Assembly: GCA_028868975.1 (NCBI GenBank)
Contig: JAGWTM010000003.1
Coordinates: forward strand, 1-51,734
Length of the DNA stretch: 51,734 bases
Reading direction: 5' to 3'
Source: Actinomycetales bacterium
GTDB lineage: Bacteria > Actinomycetota > Actinomycetes > Actinomycetales > Microbacteriaceae
A program made the position numbers and the translations under genes. Positions 11,628 through 18,496 of the stretch are shown piece after piece. Below the pieces are notes generated by a model, which had not been told where the DNA came from, made no database searches, and saw only the letters and a list, made by a program, of their open reading frames with translations. Numbering within the stretch: position 1 is the first letter of the stretch; every line of letters starts with the position of its first letter.

Positions 11628-12295
11628 TTCGTCTCATCGCTTTTGACGTCGCAGGCACTACCGTCTCAGACGGCGGGCTAGTTCTTCGAGCCTTTGAGCG
11701 CGCCTTTTCTGAAGTTGTGCCTAATCGCTGGGCAGCAGAATCCGAGCAGTTCCGGCAGTACGCCATAGCGACGATGGGTCAGTCGAAGATCGAGGTTTTT
11801 TCTTCGATGCTTGGCGATGCCGATGTCGCGGCAGAAGCAAACGTTGCATTCGAGTCGGCGTACCTTTCCTTGGTTCGCGCTGAAGGCATTTCTGAGATCC
11901 AAGGTGCTTCTGATGTCTTTGTGGAACTGAAATCCCGAGGACTGAAAATAGCGCTCACTACTGGATTTAGTCGTGCAACTCTTGACGCCATTCTTGAGTC
12001 GCTGGAATGGACAGAAATTATTGACGCTTCGGCGGTTCCGTCGGAGGCTGGCGCAGGTCGTCCTAATCCAGCCATGCTCGATTTTGTTTCACGGAAGCTT
12101 TCGATAAACCCTGACGAAGTAATTGTTTTGGGCGATACGCAGAGCGATATGCAAGCTGCTGTTCGATTTGGTGCGGCTGAGGTAATTGGTGTCTTGACAG
12201 GAACTCACAGCACCTCAGAGCTGATAGAGGCAGGTGCGAACACCGTGCTTGAGTCAGTTCGTAAGCTTCCTAACCATTTGTTCAATCAGCGTTAG
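11624..12295 (+). CDS. Phosphonatase-like HAD hydrolase (PhnX-like)
   Basis: This cytoplasmic HAD hydrolase of about 223 residues probably cleaves the carbon-phosphorus bond of phosphonoacetaldehyde or a related aldehyde. The first motif is FDVAGTTVSDGG: Asp8 is followed two residues later by Ala, as in true phosphonatases, not by the Asp of ordinary HAD phosphatases. MGQSK at residues 51-55 matches the Met-Gly-x-x-Lys spacing that carries the Schiff-base lysine in PhnX, but the PhnX histidine three residues later is Val here. Later motifs are TTGFSR and VLGDTQSDMQAA. The start is TTG at 11624, overlapping the upstream stop (TTGA); TTG 11612 is possible. It is coupled to the FAD enzyme. Confidence 0.85.
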   Translation: MIRLIAFDVAGTTVSDGGLVLRAFERAFSEVVPNRWAAESEQFRQYAIATMGQSKIEVFSSMLGDADVAAEANVAFESAYLSLVRAEGISEIQGASDVFVELKSRGLKIALTTGFSRATLDAILESLEWTEIIDASAVPSEAGAGRPNPAMLDFVSRKLSINPDEVIVLGDTQSDMQAAVRFGAAEVIGVLTGTHSTSELIEAGANTVLESVRKLPNHLFNQR

Positions 12296-12414
12296 TCATT
12301 CTTTCGGGTTTGGGTTCATAGCAATTTCCTAGTTAGTGACCTTCTGTTCTCTTTCGAAGTTTTCACTATTGGCGAGCCGAGATTTATCGGCCTCACCCAA
12401 TACAAGGAGAGTAA
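12296..12414 (+). promoter_or_regulatory. Spacer and likely promoter region before the phosphonate-type importer
   Basis: This 119-base, AT-richer gap separates the two catabolic genes from the binding-protein gene. No convincing terminator hairpin was seen, so read-through is possible. The higher mRNA demand of a binding protein would fit an internal promoter here, but I cannot assign -35/-10 boxes with confidence. The ribosome site AAGGAGAG lies just before ATG 12415. Confidence 0.35.
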
Positions 12415-13620
12415 ATGAACCTCAAGCGTGTAATCGCTGCGGCGGCCGTTTCGGCATTCGCAATGAGCGTAGCGGTAACCGTTAGCGCGCCAGCTCAGGC
12501 CGCCGTCAACTACTGCAAGGTCACTGACCTAAAGACCGCGGGTGGCATGGATGCCCTCGTCGCAGCTGCCAAAAAGGAAGGCAAGCTAAACGTCATCACA
12601 CTGCCTCGTGACTGGGCAAACTATGGCGAAGCCATGGACCTATTCAGCAAGGCATTTGGAATCAAGATCACTGACGATAACCCAGATGGCTCATCGGCCT
12701 ACGAAATTCAGACCATCAAGACTGCACCTGCGGCCAAGCAGCCTGACGTTGTTGACATCGGCGTCTCGGCCTTGAACGGTGTTATCGGAGCTGGTCAGGC
12801 AAAGCTTTTTGCGAACTACAAGGTTGCAAACTTCGCCGCAATTCCAAGCAAGTGGAAGTCAGAGACCGGCAACTGGTACGGCGACTACAACGGCATCATC
12901 GGCATCGCATACGACGCCAGCGTTTCGCCTGCCCCGACCAAGATTGCTGACCTAACCAACCCTGCTTACAAGGGCATGGTCGCACTCACCGGTGACCCAA
13001 CCGCTGGTCAGGAGCCTTTCATGTCTGTCTACGCTGCCTCGATTGCAAACGGCGGTTCAGTGAGCAACATCAAGCCAGGCCTTGACTTCTTCAAGAAGCT
13101 CAAGGACAGCGGAAACTTTATCGCAACCAAGGCGACTCCAGAAAACTACATCGCTGGTGCTTACAAGATCTCGCTGACTTGGAACTTCAACGCTCCAGGC
13201 ATGATTGCCGGCGCCAAGGCGGCAGGCAAGAACCTGAAGTTCGTTATTCCATCGGACGCAGTTCTTGCGGGCACTCCGTACATCCAGGCAATCAACGCTA
13301 AGGCTCCACACTGTGCCGCGGCTCGCCTGTGGGAAGAGTTCCTTTACTCAGAGAACAAGGGCAAGACCAGCACTCAGCTGACCGCGGCAGACTTGAAGCT
13401 CTCGGGTTCGAAGTTGTTCAACCTGATTCGTGGCGGTCAGAACATCTTCGTTTCGGGCGGTGCAACCCCAATTCTGCAGGCAGACATGCTCAAGAAGAAG
13501 ACCTTGATCAACGGCCCAGCTGGCTTCAACGTTCCTTCGGGTTCCAAGGTTTACCAGCCAAGCCCAGACCAGCAGGTTGATGGCAAGGCAGTCGTCGCAG
13601 CAACCTGGCCAACTCTCTAG
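12415..13620 (+). CDS. ABC importer substrate-binding protein, probable aminophosphonate ligand
   Basis: This is a 401-residue exported binding protein of the iron/polyamine/phosphonate type (SBP family 1). It has a Sec signal peptide ending in APAQA before residue 30 and no lipobox Cys, which is unusual for a Gram-positive binding protein unless it is held by the permease. The mature part starts with GGMDALVAAAKKEGKLNVI and contains WYGDYNGIIGIAYD, typical of this family. It is followed after three bases by two permeases, an ATPase and a phosphoesterase, and preceded by the phosphonate-type enzymes. The aminophosphonate ligand is inferred from these neighbours; a polyamine or iron ligand cannot be excluded. 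Confidence 0.82.
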   Translation: MNLKRVIAAAAVSAFAMSVAVTVSAPAQAAVNYCKVTDLKTAGGMDALVAAAKKEGKLNVITLPRDWANYGEAMDLFSKAFGIKITDDNPDGSSAYEIQTIKTAPAAKQPDVVDIGVSALNGVIGAGQAKLFANYKVANFAAIPSKWKSETGNWYGDYNGIIGIAYDASVSPAPTKIADLTNPAYKGMVALTGDPTAGQEPFMSVYAASIANGGSVSNIKPGLDFFKKLKDSGNFIATKATPENYIAGAYKISLTWNFNAPGMIAGAKAAGKNLKFVIPSDAVLAGTPYIQAINAKAPHCAAARLWEEFLYSENKGKTSTQLTAADLKLSGSKLFNLIRGGQNIFVSGGATPILQADMLKKKTLINGPAGFNVPSGSKVYQPSPDQQVDGKAVVAATWPTL

Positions 13621-13623
13621 TCA

Positions 13624-14526
13624 ATGCAAAAAACCAGCAACAACCCTGCCCGTGGAGGTGCCTCAAATTGGGGCGCCTCCATGGGCAAGGCCCTTCGCCC
13701 CGTAATTGCTCTCACGCCTCTGCTGGCCTTCATGGGGATCTTTTTCTTCTCACCAATTGCAGCTGTGATTGTGGATTCATTTCACGACAACTCCGGTGAA
13801 TTCTCGCTGATCAACTACGTCGATGTCTTGAGGGAACCCATCAAGACAGCTCTGATTACCAGTTTTGGTCTCGCACTGGTTTCGGCACTTACCGCTTCAA
13901 TTCCAGGCGCCATATTGGCGTTCCTAATCGAGAGTCGTGGCTCACAGCGACTGCGCCAACTGATTGCTTCAATTGCGGGAGTTCTCGCTAACACCGGTGG
14001 TGTCCCGCTCGCATTCATGTTTATAGCGGCGCTTGGCGCAGAGGGTGCGGCAACCAGTTTTCTCAAAGCCCTCGGCTTCGACCTGTATTCGACAGGTTTT
14101 TCCCTATACAGCTTTTGGGGCCTAGTCGTTGTCTATTCCTACTTCCAGATTCCGATGATGGTCATTGTTTTTTCGCCAGCCATCCACGGTCTCCGACGCG
14201 AGTGGAGTGAAGCTGCGCGCACTCTGGGTGCAACAACTGCACAGTTTTGGACGCGAATCGGCATCCCTCTGCTTTTCCCGAGTTTTTTCTCATCGTTTTT
14301 ATTACTCTTTGCCAGCGCGTTCAGCGCTTATGCCACTGCTAGGGCCATGACCAACGGAACGATCCCACTGGTTCCACTCATGATTGGCAACCTACTTGAT
14401 GGGAATGTCATCTTCGACGAGGTGAACCTAGCCAAAGCCCTGGCGGTCGCTATGGTCCTGGTTACCCTGGCGGCGATGGTTCCGTATTTGGTCATTCAGC
14501 GCCGTGCCGAACGGTGGCAAAAATGA
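13624..14526 (+). CDS. ABC importer permease 1 of the phosphonate-type cassette
   Basis: This 300-residue inner-membrane permease has about six hydrophobic segments (for example PVIALTPLLAFMGIFFFSP near residue 27). The ATPase-docking EAA loop reads EAARTLGATTAQFWTRIGIP. It belongs to the binding-protein-dependent permease family used for sulfate, iron, polyamines and phosphonates. It starts three bases after the binding-protein stop, and its own stop overlaps the next permease start (ATGA). With permease 2 it would form the heterodimeric channel. Confidence 0.87.
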   Translation: MQKTSNNPARGGASNWGASMGKALRPVIALTPLLAFMGIFFFSPIAAVIVDSFHDNSGEFSLINYVDVLREPIKTALITSFGLALVSALTASIPGAILAFLIESRGSQRLRQLIASIAGVLANTGGVPLAFMFIAALGAEGAATSFLKALGFDLYSTGFSLYSFWGLVVVYSYFQIPMMVIVFSPAIHGLRREWSEAARTLGATTAQFWTRIGIPLLFPSFFSSFLLLFASAFSAYATARAMTNGTIPLVPLMIGNLLDGNVIFDEVNLAKALAVAMVLVTLAAMVPYLVIQRRAERWQK

Positions 14527-15305
14527 GATTGATACGCACTAGAAAGCTTCCGCTGGCACTCGCGATGTTGCTGGCGGGTGTGTATGTGCTTTTGCCCATC
14601 GTTGCTGCCACGGAATTCTCGCTGCGGCAGCCGGCTAAGGGCGATCACGGATTCGACAATTACGCGTGGTTCATGTCCGATCCAGACTTCGGAAAATACC
14701 TCGGAATTTCTTTCGGTCTAGCGGCCTACTCAGCCATCATTTTGCTAGTCGTGCTTGTTCCAACAGTGGTGTGGCTAAATCTTAATGGCGCAAAGTTCAG
14801 GCCTTTTGTCGAATTCATTTCTTTGATGCCGTTGGTTATTCCAGTAGTTGCGCTAGCCATCGGTGCTCAAACAGCGCTGCCTGAGTTTGCCCAAACCGAC
14901 GAGACAGTTCTCGCTTACATGTTTGCAGTACTCGCGCTGCCATATGCCTATCGAACTATGGACACCGGGCTTCGCTCCGTTCCACTTCGAACACTCGTCG
15001 AGGCTGCGCGTGGGCTTGGAGCAGGCTGGATCCGCACAATATTGCTCGTCATCATCCCTGTGGTCCGCGGATCTGTGTTGAATGCGCTCTTCATGACGCT
15101 CGCCCTTTCGCTGGGTGAATTTACTCTGACCTCTCTTTTGCACTGGGACACGTTCACTACCTGGGTAACAACAATGTCCCAGTCGAACATTTTGGGTGCC
15201 ATTGCACTCTCGATGTTTTCTCTAGGCGCTGTGTTTGCGCTGCTCTTGGGAGTCGGATTGTTTGTGCGACACCCGAAATCAAACGTTGTTTCTGAGGAGG
15301 AATAA
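14523..15305 (+). CDS. ABC importer permease 2 of the phosphonate-type cassette
   Basis: This 260-residue permease has about six membrane segments, with the EAA loop VEAARGLGAGWIRTILLVII. ATG 14523, overlapping the upstream stop as ATGA, is preferred to GTG 14514. Its TAA overlaps the ATG of the ATPase gene by one base, and GAGGAGG just upstream serves that start. The tight packing of the four importer genes supports one transcript. Confidence 0.87.
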   Translation: MRLIRTRKLPLALAMLLAGVYVLLPIVAATEFSLRQPAKGDHGFDNYAWFMSDPDFGKYLGISFGLAAYSAIILLVVLVPTVVWLNLNGAKFRPFVEFISLMPLVIPVVALAIGAQTALPEFAQTDETVLAYMFAVLALPYAYRTMDTGLRSVPLRTLVEAARGLGAGWIRTILLVIIPVVRGSVLNALFMTLALSLGEFTLTSLLHWDTFTTWVTTMSQSNILGAIALSMFSLGAVFALLLGVGLFVRHPKSNVVSEEE

Positions 15306-16354
15306 TGACTAGCTCAACCTTGAGTTTGAAGGGTGTTACACGCCGGTTCAAAGAAACCCTCGCGCTCGACTCGATTGATCTCCATGTGAACCAGGGCGAA
15401 TTAGTTGCTCTGCTGGGGCCTTCGGGTTGCGGAAAAACTACCGCGCTCAGAATCATTGCTGGATTAGACAGGCCTGACAGTGGTCACGTATCGGTTGGCG
15501 GAGTTGACATTTCTTCTCTGGCGCCGAACAAGCGAAACATGGGCATGGTTTTTCAGTCGTACTCGCTTTTTCCGAACATGACAGCCGTTGAGAACGTCGC
15601 CTTCGGTCTTGAGATGCGTTTTGTTAAGCGACGTGAGAGGCAACTACGTGCTCAAGAATTGCTGGCCATGGTTGGTCTTCCGAACCATGCAAAACGGTAT
15701 CCACACCAGCTTTCGGGAGGGCAGCAACAGCGCGTCGCGCTGGCCCGCGCGCTAGCGTTCGAACCCGATGTGCTTTTGCTAGACGAACCTTTGAGTGCCC
15801 TTGACGCACAGGTTCGATCTAATCTCCGTGATGAAATTCGGCGACTACAGCTAGAAACCGGCACCACCACAATCTTTGTCACCCACGACCAAGAAGAAGC
15901 GATGGCAATGAGCGATCGGGTCGCGGTGATGAACCACGGCAAAATCGCACAAATTGCCGCACCGGCTGAGCTCTATCACTTTCCTGCAGATGCTTTCGTC
16001 GCTGGCTTTGTCGGTCAAATGAATCGCATCCCCGCACAAATCACAGGCGACAAAATGCGCATCCTTAATTCCCTCGTCGATTACCGACCGGCGAACATCC
16101 TCGGCACCGAAGTGGTGGCTTTGGTGCGACCAGAGAATCTTTTAGTTGAGCTCCCCAAAGGTGCGAGGGGAGTAGCGAACGCAATCGTCGAGTCAAAAAC
16201 TTTCTTAGGCGCAATCACCAAAGTATCGCTTCGCGTGTCGGACTCCTTGAGCTTGCTAGCCGCAATGCCGGGGTTGCAATCCACCGGTTTCGAAACAGGT
16301 ACACCGGTTTCGGTGAAGATCCAGGACGGCACCTACCTGGCAGTGGAGGCATAA
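15305..16354 (+). CDS. ABC importer ATPase with C-terminal TOBE domain
   Basis: Hydrolyses ATP to power the adjacent permeases. It has 349 residues. Walker A is GPSGCGKTT, the Q-loop region is MVFQSYSLFPNMT, the signature is LSGGQQQRVALARAL, Walker B is VLLLDEPLSALD, and the switch histidine is in THDQEEAM. The last 100 residues form a TOBE-like domain (MNRIPAQITGD, VRPENLLV). This is the PotA/FbpC/CUT-like class. It starts within the stop of permease 2 and ends directly against the GTG of the phosphoesterase gene, with no spacer. Confidence 0.93.
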   Translation: MTSSTLSLKGVTRRFKETLALDSIDLHVNQGELVALLGPSGCGKTTALRIIAGLDRPDSGHVSVGGVDISSLAPNKRNMGMVFQSYSLFPNMTAVENVAFGLEMRFVKRRERQLRAQELLAMVGLPNHAKRYPHQLSGGQQQRVALARALAFEPDVLLLDEPLSALDAQVRSNLRDEIRRLQLETGTTTIFVTHDQEEAMAMSDRVAVMNHGKIAQIAAPAELYHFPADAFVAGFVGQMNRIPAQITGDKMRILNSLVDYRPANILGTEVVALVRPENLLVELPKGARGVANAIVESKTFLGAITKVSLRVSDSLSLLAAMPGLQSTGFETGTPVSVKIQDGTYLAVEA

Positions 16355-17947
16355 GTGACCAAACACATTTCATCCCGTTTCGGCTTCAAGCGACACCTTG
16401 CTGAAAATGGATTCACTCGCACAGAACTGGTCCTGGAGCCCGCAGATGCAATGGCTGGGGAAGCTCCCGCAGAGGCCAGTCCGCTTGCTACTTTTATCCA
16501 CCTCAGCGACTTGCACGTCTGTGACGCGAAGTCTCCTGCTCGCATCGAATTTTTAGATCGATACGCAGACCCTGACTACGCGACGCGAGAGATTATCGAC
16601 TACGTAGGAACATACAGACCGCAGGAGTTCCTCACGTTGCAGGTAATCGAAGCCATGGTTCAGGCGGCGAACTCTATCGCCGTCGGCCCTCTGCTCGGAG
16701 CCGAAGTTGACGGCGTTCTCATCACCGGCGACGTCATAGACAACGGACAAGCCAACGAGCTGGAATGGTACCGGCAGCTAATGGAGGGCGGACCAGTCTC
16801 GTCTGCCAGTGGACAGGCTAACCTGATCGAGGCTGCCCATGGCACCCACCCAGCATTTACCGATGATCACTACTACAAGCCCGATACGACGGGCAGCCAG
16901 AGAACCATCGAAAAATGGGGAATGGTTCCCGTTCCTGGCCTCGAGGTCGCGGCTCAGGCGGAGTTTGTTGCAACGGGTTTGACGCACCCATGGTACGCAA
17001 TCCACGGCAATCACGATGCGATGCTCCAAGGAATGGTTCCTCCGACGGATGAGCTCAATTCTCTCGTCACAGGCAGTCAGAAGTTATCGGGTGTTGCGAA
17101 CGGAGTTGACCCACGGGAAGTCTTTGCAGAATTCAGTGAGGTTGGGCCGGCCAACTATCCGAGCACAGAACTGTTGACTCAGACCCCGGTAACGCAAGAT
17201 TCGGCACGTCGATTCGTCGAGATGAATGACTGGGTTTCTTCGCACACAGACTGTGGTCATGACCACGGCCTCAGTGTCGACCAAAAGGTTGCTTATTGGA
17301 CCCGAGACTTTGGTGATGTAAGGGTTATTGCCCTAGACACAGTCAACGTGTGGGGAGGTTGGCAAGGCTGCATTGACCCTCAGCAATTTAGCTGGCTGAC
17401 AGAGCTGCTTAGCCAATCAATTGGTAAATACGTGGTTTTGACTTCACACCACCCGCTGCAAGATCTCTTCAACGGGTACGCCCCTGAGGGAGAGCAGAAA
17501 CCACACCTCAAGGATGAGGTAGCCAACTTGCTGGGCGCATACCCGAATGTGATTGCCTGGATTAGCGGTCACGTTCACGACCACAACATCTCGTTTCAAG
17601 AGTCTCAGTCAGGAGCTTGGGGGTTCTGGCAAATTCGAACGGGTAGTCACATGGATTGGCCGCAGCAGGCCAGGGTGATTGAGATTGCTAAAACGCAGGA
17701 TGGCCGAATTGCCATCGGAACGCAGGTCTTTGATCATTTCGGTAACAGTATTTTGTCATTGCCGGACCTCGCTGATCTGGGTGCGGCAGACCTAGCCGAG
17801 CCTCGCTGCCTTGCGGGAATTTCAAGAGTTCTGGCAGCTAATGACTGGCAACGTTTCGCCGGCTCGAATTCACTCGAAGTTCTGGAAGGCACTCCCGCTG
17901 ACCGCAACGCGTGGCTTTGGTTGCAGGACCCCTTCGCCACAGCCTAG
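16355..17947 (+). CDS. Calcineurin-type metallophosphoesterase linked to the phosphonate cassette
   Basis: This is a 530-residue binuclear-metal phosphoesterase with the motifs spread over a long chain: SDLH (Asp52), GDVID (Asp126), GNHD (Asn219, His220), SHHP (about 365) and SGHVHDHN (His406 and His408). The long inserts between motifs resemble the PPA1498-type family (TIGR03767). Members of that family often carry a Tat signal; none is present here, so this one should be cytoplasmic. It begins at GTG directly after the ATPase stop, so it belongs to the importer operon. It might release phosphate from an imported phosphoester or from a pathway product. Its exact substrate is unknown. Confidence 0.82.
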   Translation: MTKHISSRFGFKRHLAENGFTRTELVLEPADAMAGEAPAEASPLATFIHLSDLHVCDAKSPARIEFLDRYADPDYATREIIDYVGTYRPQEFLTLQVIEAMVQAANSIAVGPLLGAEVDGVLITGDVIDNGQANELEWYRQLMEGGPVSSASGQANLIEAAHGTHPAFTDDHYYKPDTTGSQRTIEKWGMVPVPGLEVAAQAEFVATGLTHPWYAIHGNHDAMLQGMVPPTDELNSLVTGSQKLSGVANGVDPREVFAEFSEVGPANYPSTELLTQTPVTQDSARRFVEMNDWVSSHTDCGHDHGLSVDQKVAYWTRDFGDVRVIALDTVNVWGGWQGCIDPQQFSWLTELLSQSIGKYVVLTSHHPLQDLFNGYAPEGEQKPHLKDEVANLLGAYPNVIAWISGHVHDHNISFQESQSGAWGFWQIRTGSHMDWPQQARVIEIAKTQDGRIAIGTQVFDHFGNSILSLPDLADLGAADLAEPRCLAGISRVLAANDWQRFAGSNSLEVLEGTPADRNAWLWLQDPFATA

Positions 17948-17948
17948 G

Positions 17949-18413
17949 TCAGTTCGAGTGCTGCGCCTCGTAGGCCTCAAGCATGCGGCGCAGATAATTC
18001 GCGACCGCTTGCTTTTGAGTTTTCGACATCTCAGAAAGCGCTTCCTCGCTGGCCTCGATTAGTGGTCTGATGTGATGCCATGCGGTTCGAACCGAGTCGG
18101 GATTCGGCACGACAATCACACCGCGTCGATCTTCAGGGTTCGCTTCTCGTGTCACGTGACCCACCTCAACCAAACGGTCAATCATCACGGTTGCCGTGCC
18201 CGGGCTCACACCTACGGCTTTTGCTAGCTGACCCGCGGTCATCGGACCGTTTTGAATCAGGTGTTCCATCGCCTCGAAATCGGTGCGGTTCACATCGAGG
18301 TGGTCGCCAACAAACTTGGCGTAGGCAGCGCTCTCTTCAAGGACTTGCCTGAAGAGCATCGTGGCTTCGGATGCCTGTCCGGAGAATTCTCCGGAGTTGG
18401 GAATTTTGTTCAT
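17949..18413 (-). CDS. MarR-family transcriptional regulator
   Basis: This is a 154-residue winged-helix regulator. The recognition region is MTAGQLAKAVGVSPGTATVMIDRLVEVGHVTRE, in two parts at about residues 58-90, followed by the wing PEDRRGVIV. MarR proteins usually repress a divergent efflux pump and are released by a small ligand. Here the divergent gene is an MMPL exporter starting 83 bases away, and the shared gap holds a matching inverted repeat (18435-18457). The gene ends two bases after the phosphoesterase stop on the other strand, with no terminator between them. Confidence 0.9.
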   Translation of the reverse strand: MNKIPNSGEFSGQASEATMLFRQVLEESAAYAKFVGDHLDVNRTDFEAMEHLIQNGPMTAGQLAKAVGVSPGTATVMIDRLVEVGHVTREANPEDRRGVIVVPNPDSVRTAWHHIRPLIEASEEALSEMSKTQKQAVANYLRRMLEAYEAQHSN

Positions 18414-18434
18414 TGCTTTTTATTTTAGAGATAA

Positions 18435-18457
18435 AGTATTTTGAAATTCAAAAGACT
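18435..18457. promoter_or_regulatory. Probable MarR operator between marR-like and MMPL genes
   Basis: The core TTTTGAA A TTCAAAA (18439-18453) is a perfect inverted repeat around one base, extended by AGT and ACT outside a single mismatch. It is centred between the divergent start codons at 18413 and 18497, as expected for a MarR dimer controlling both genes. Confidence 0.65.
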
Positions 18458-18496
18458 TTTTATTAGGTACATCAACACCATTTCGATGAGGTCGTA

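Noticed and set aside
18378-18395. Palindrome TCCGGAGAATTCTCCGGA as a regulatory site
   Set aside because: It lies inside the MarR coding sequence near its start and encodes the ordinary residues SGEFSG. It could be an accidental dyad, and the intergenic repeat is a better operator.
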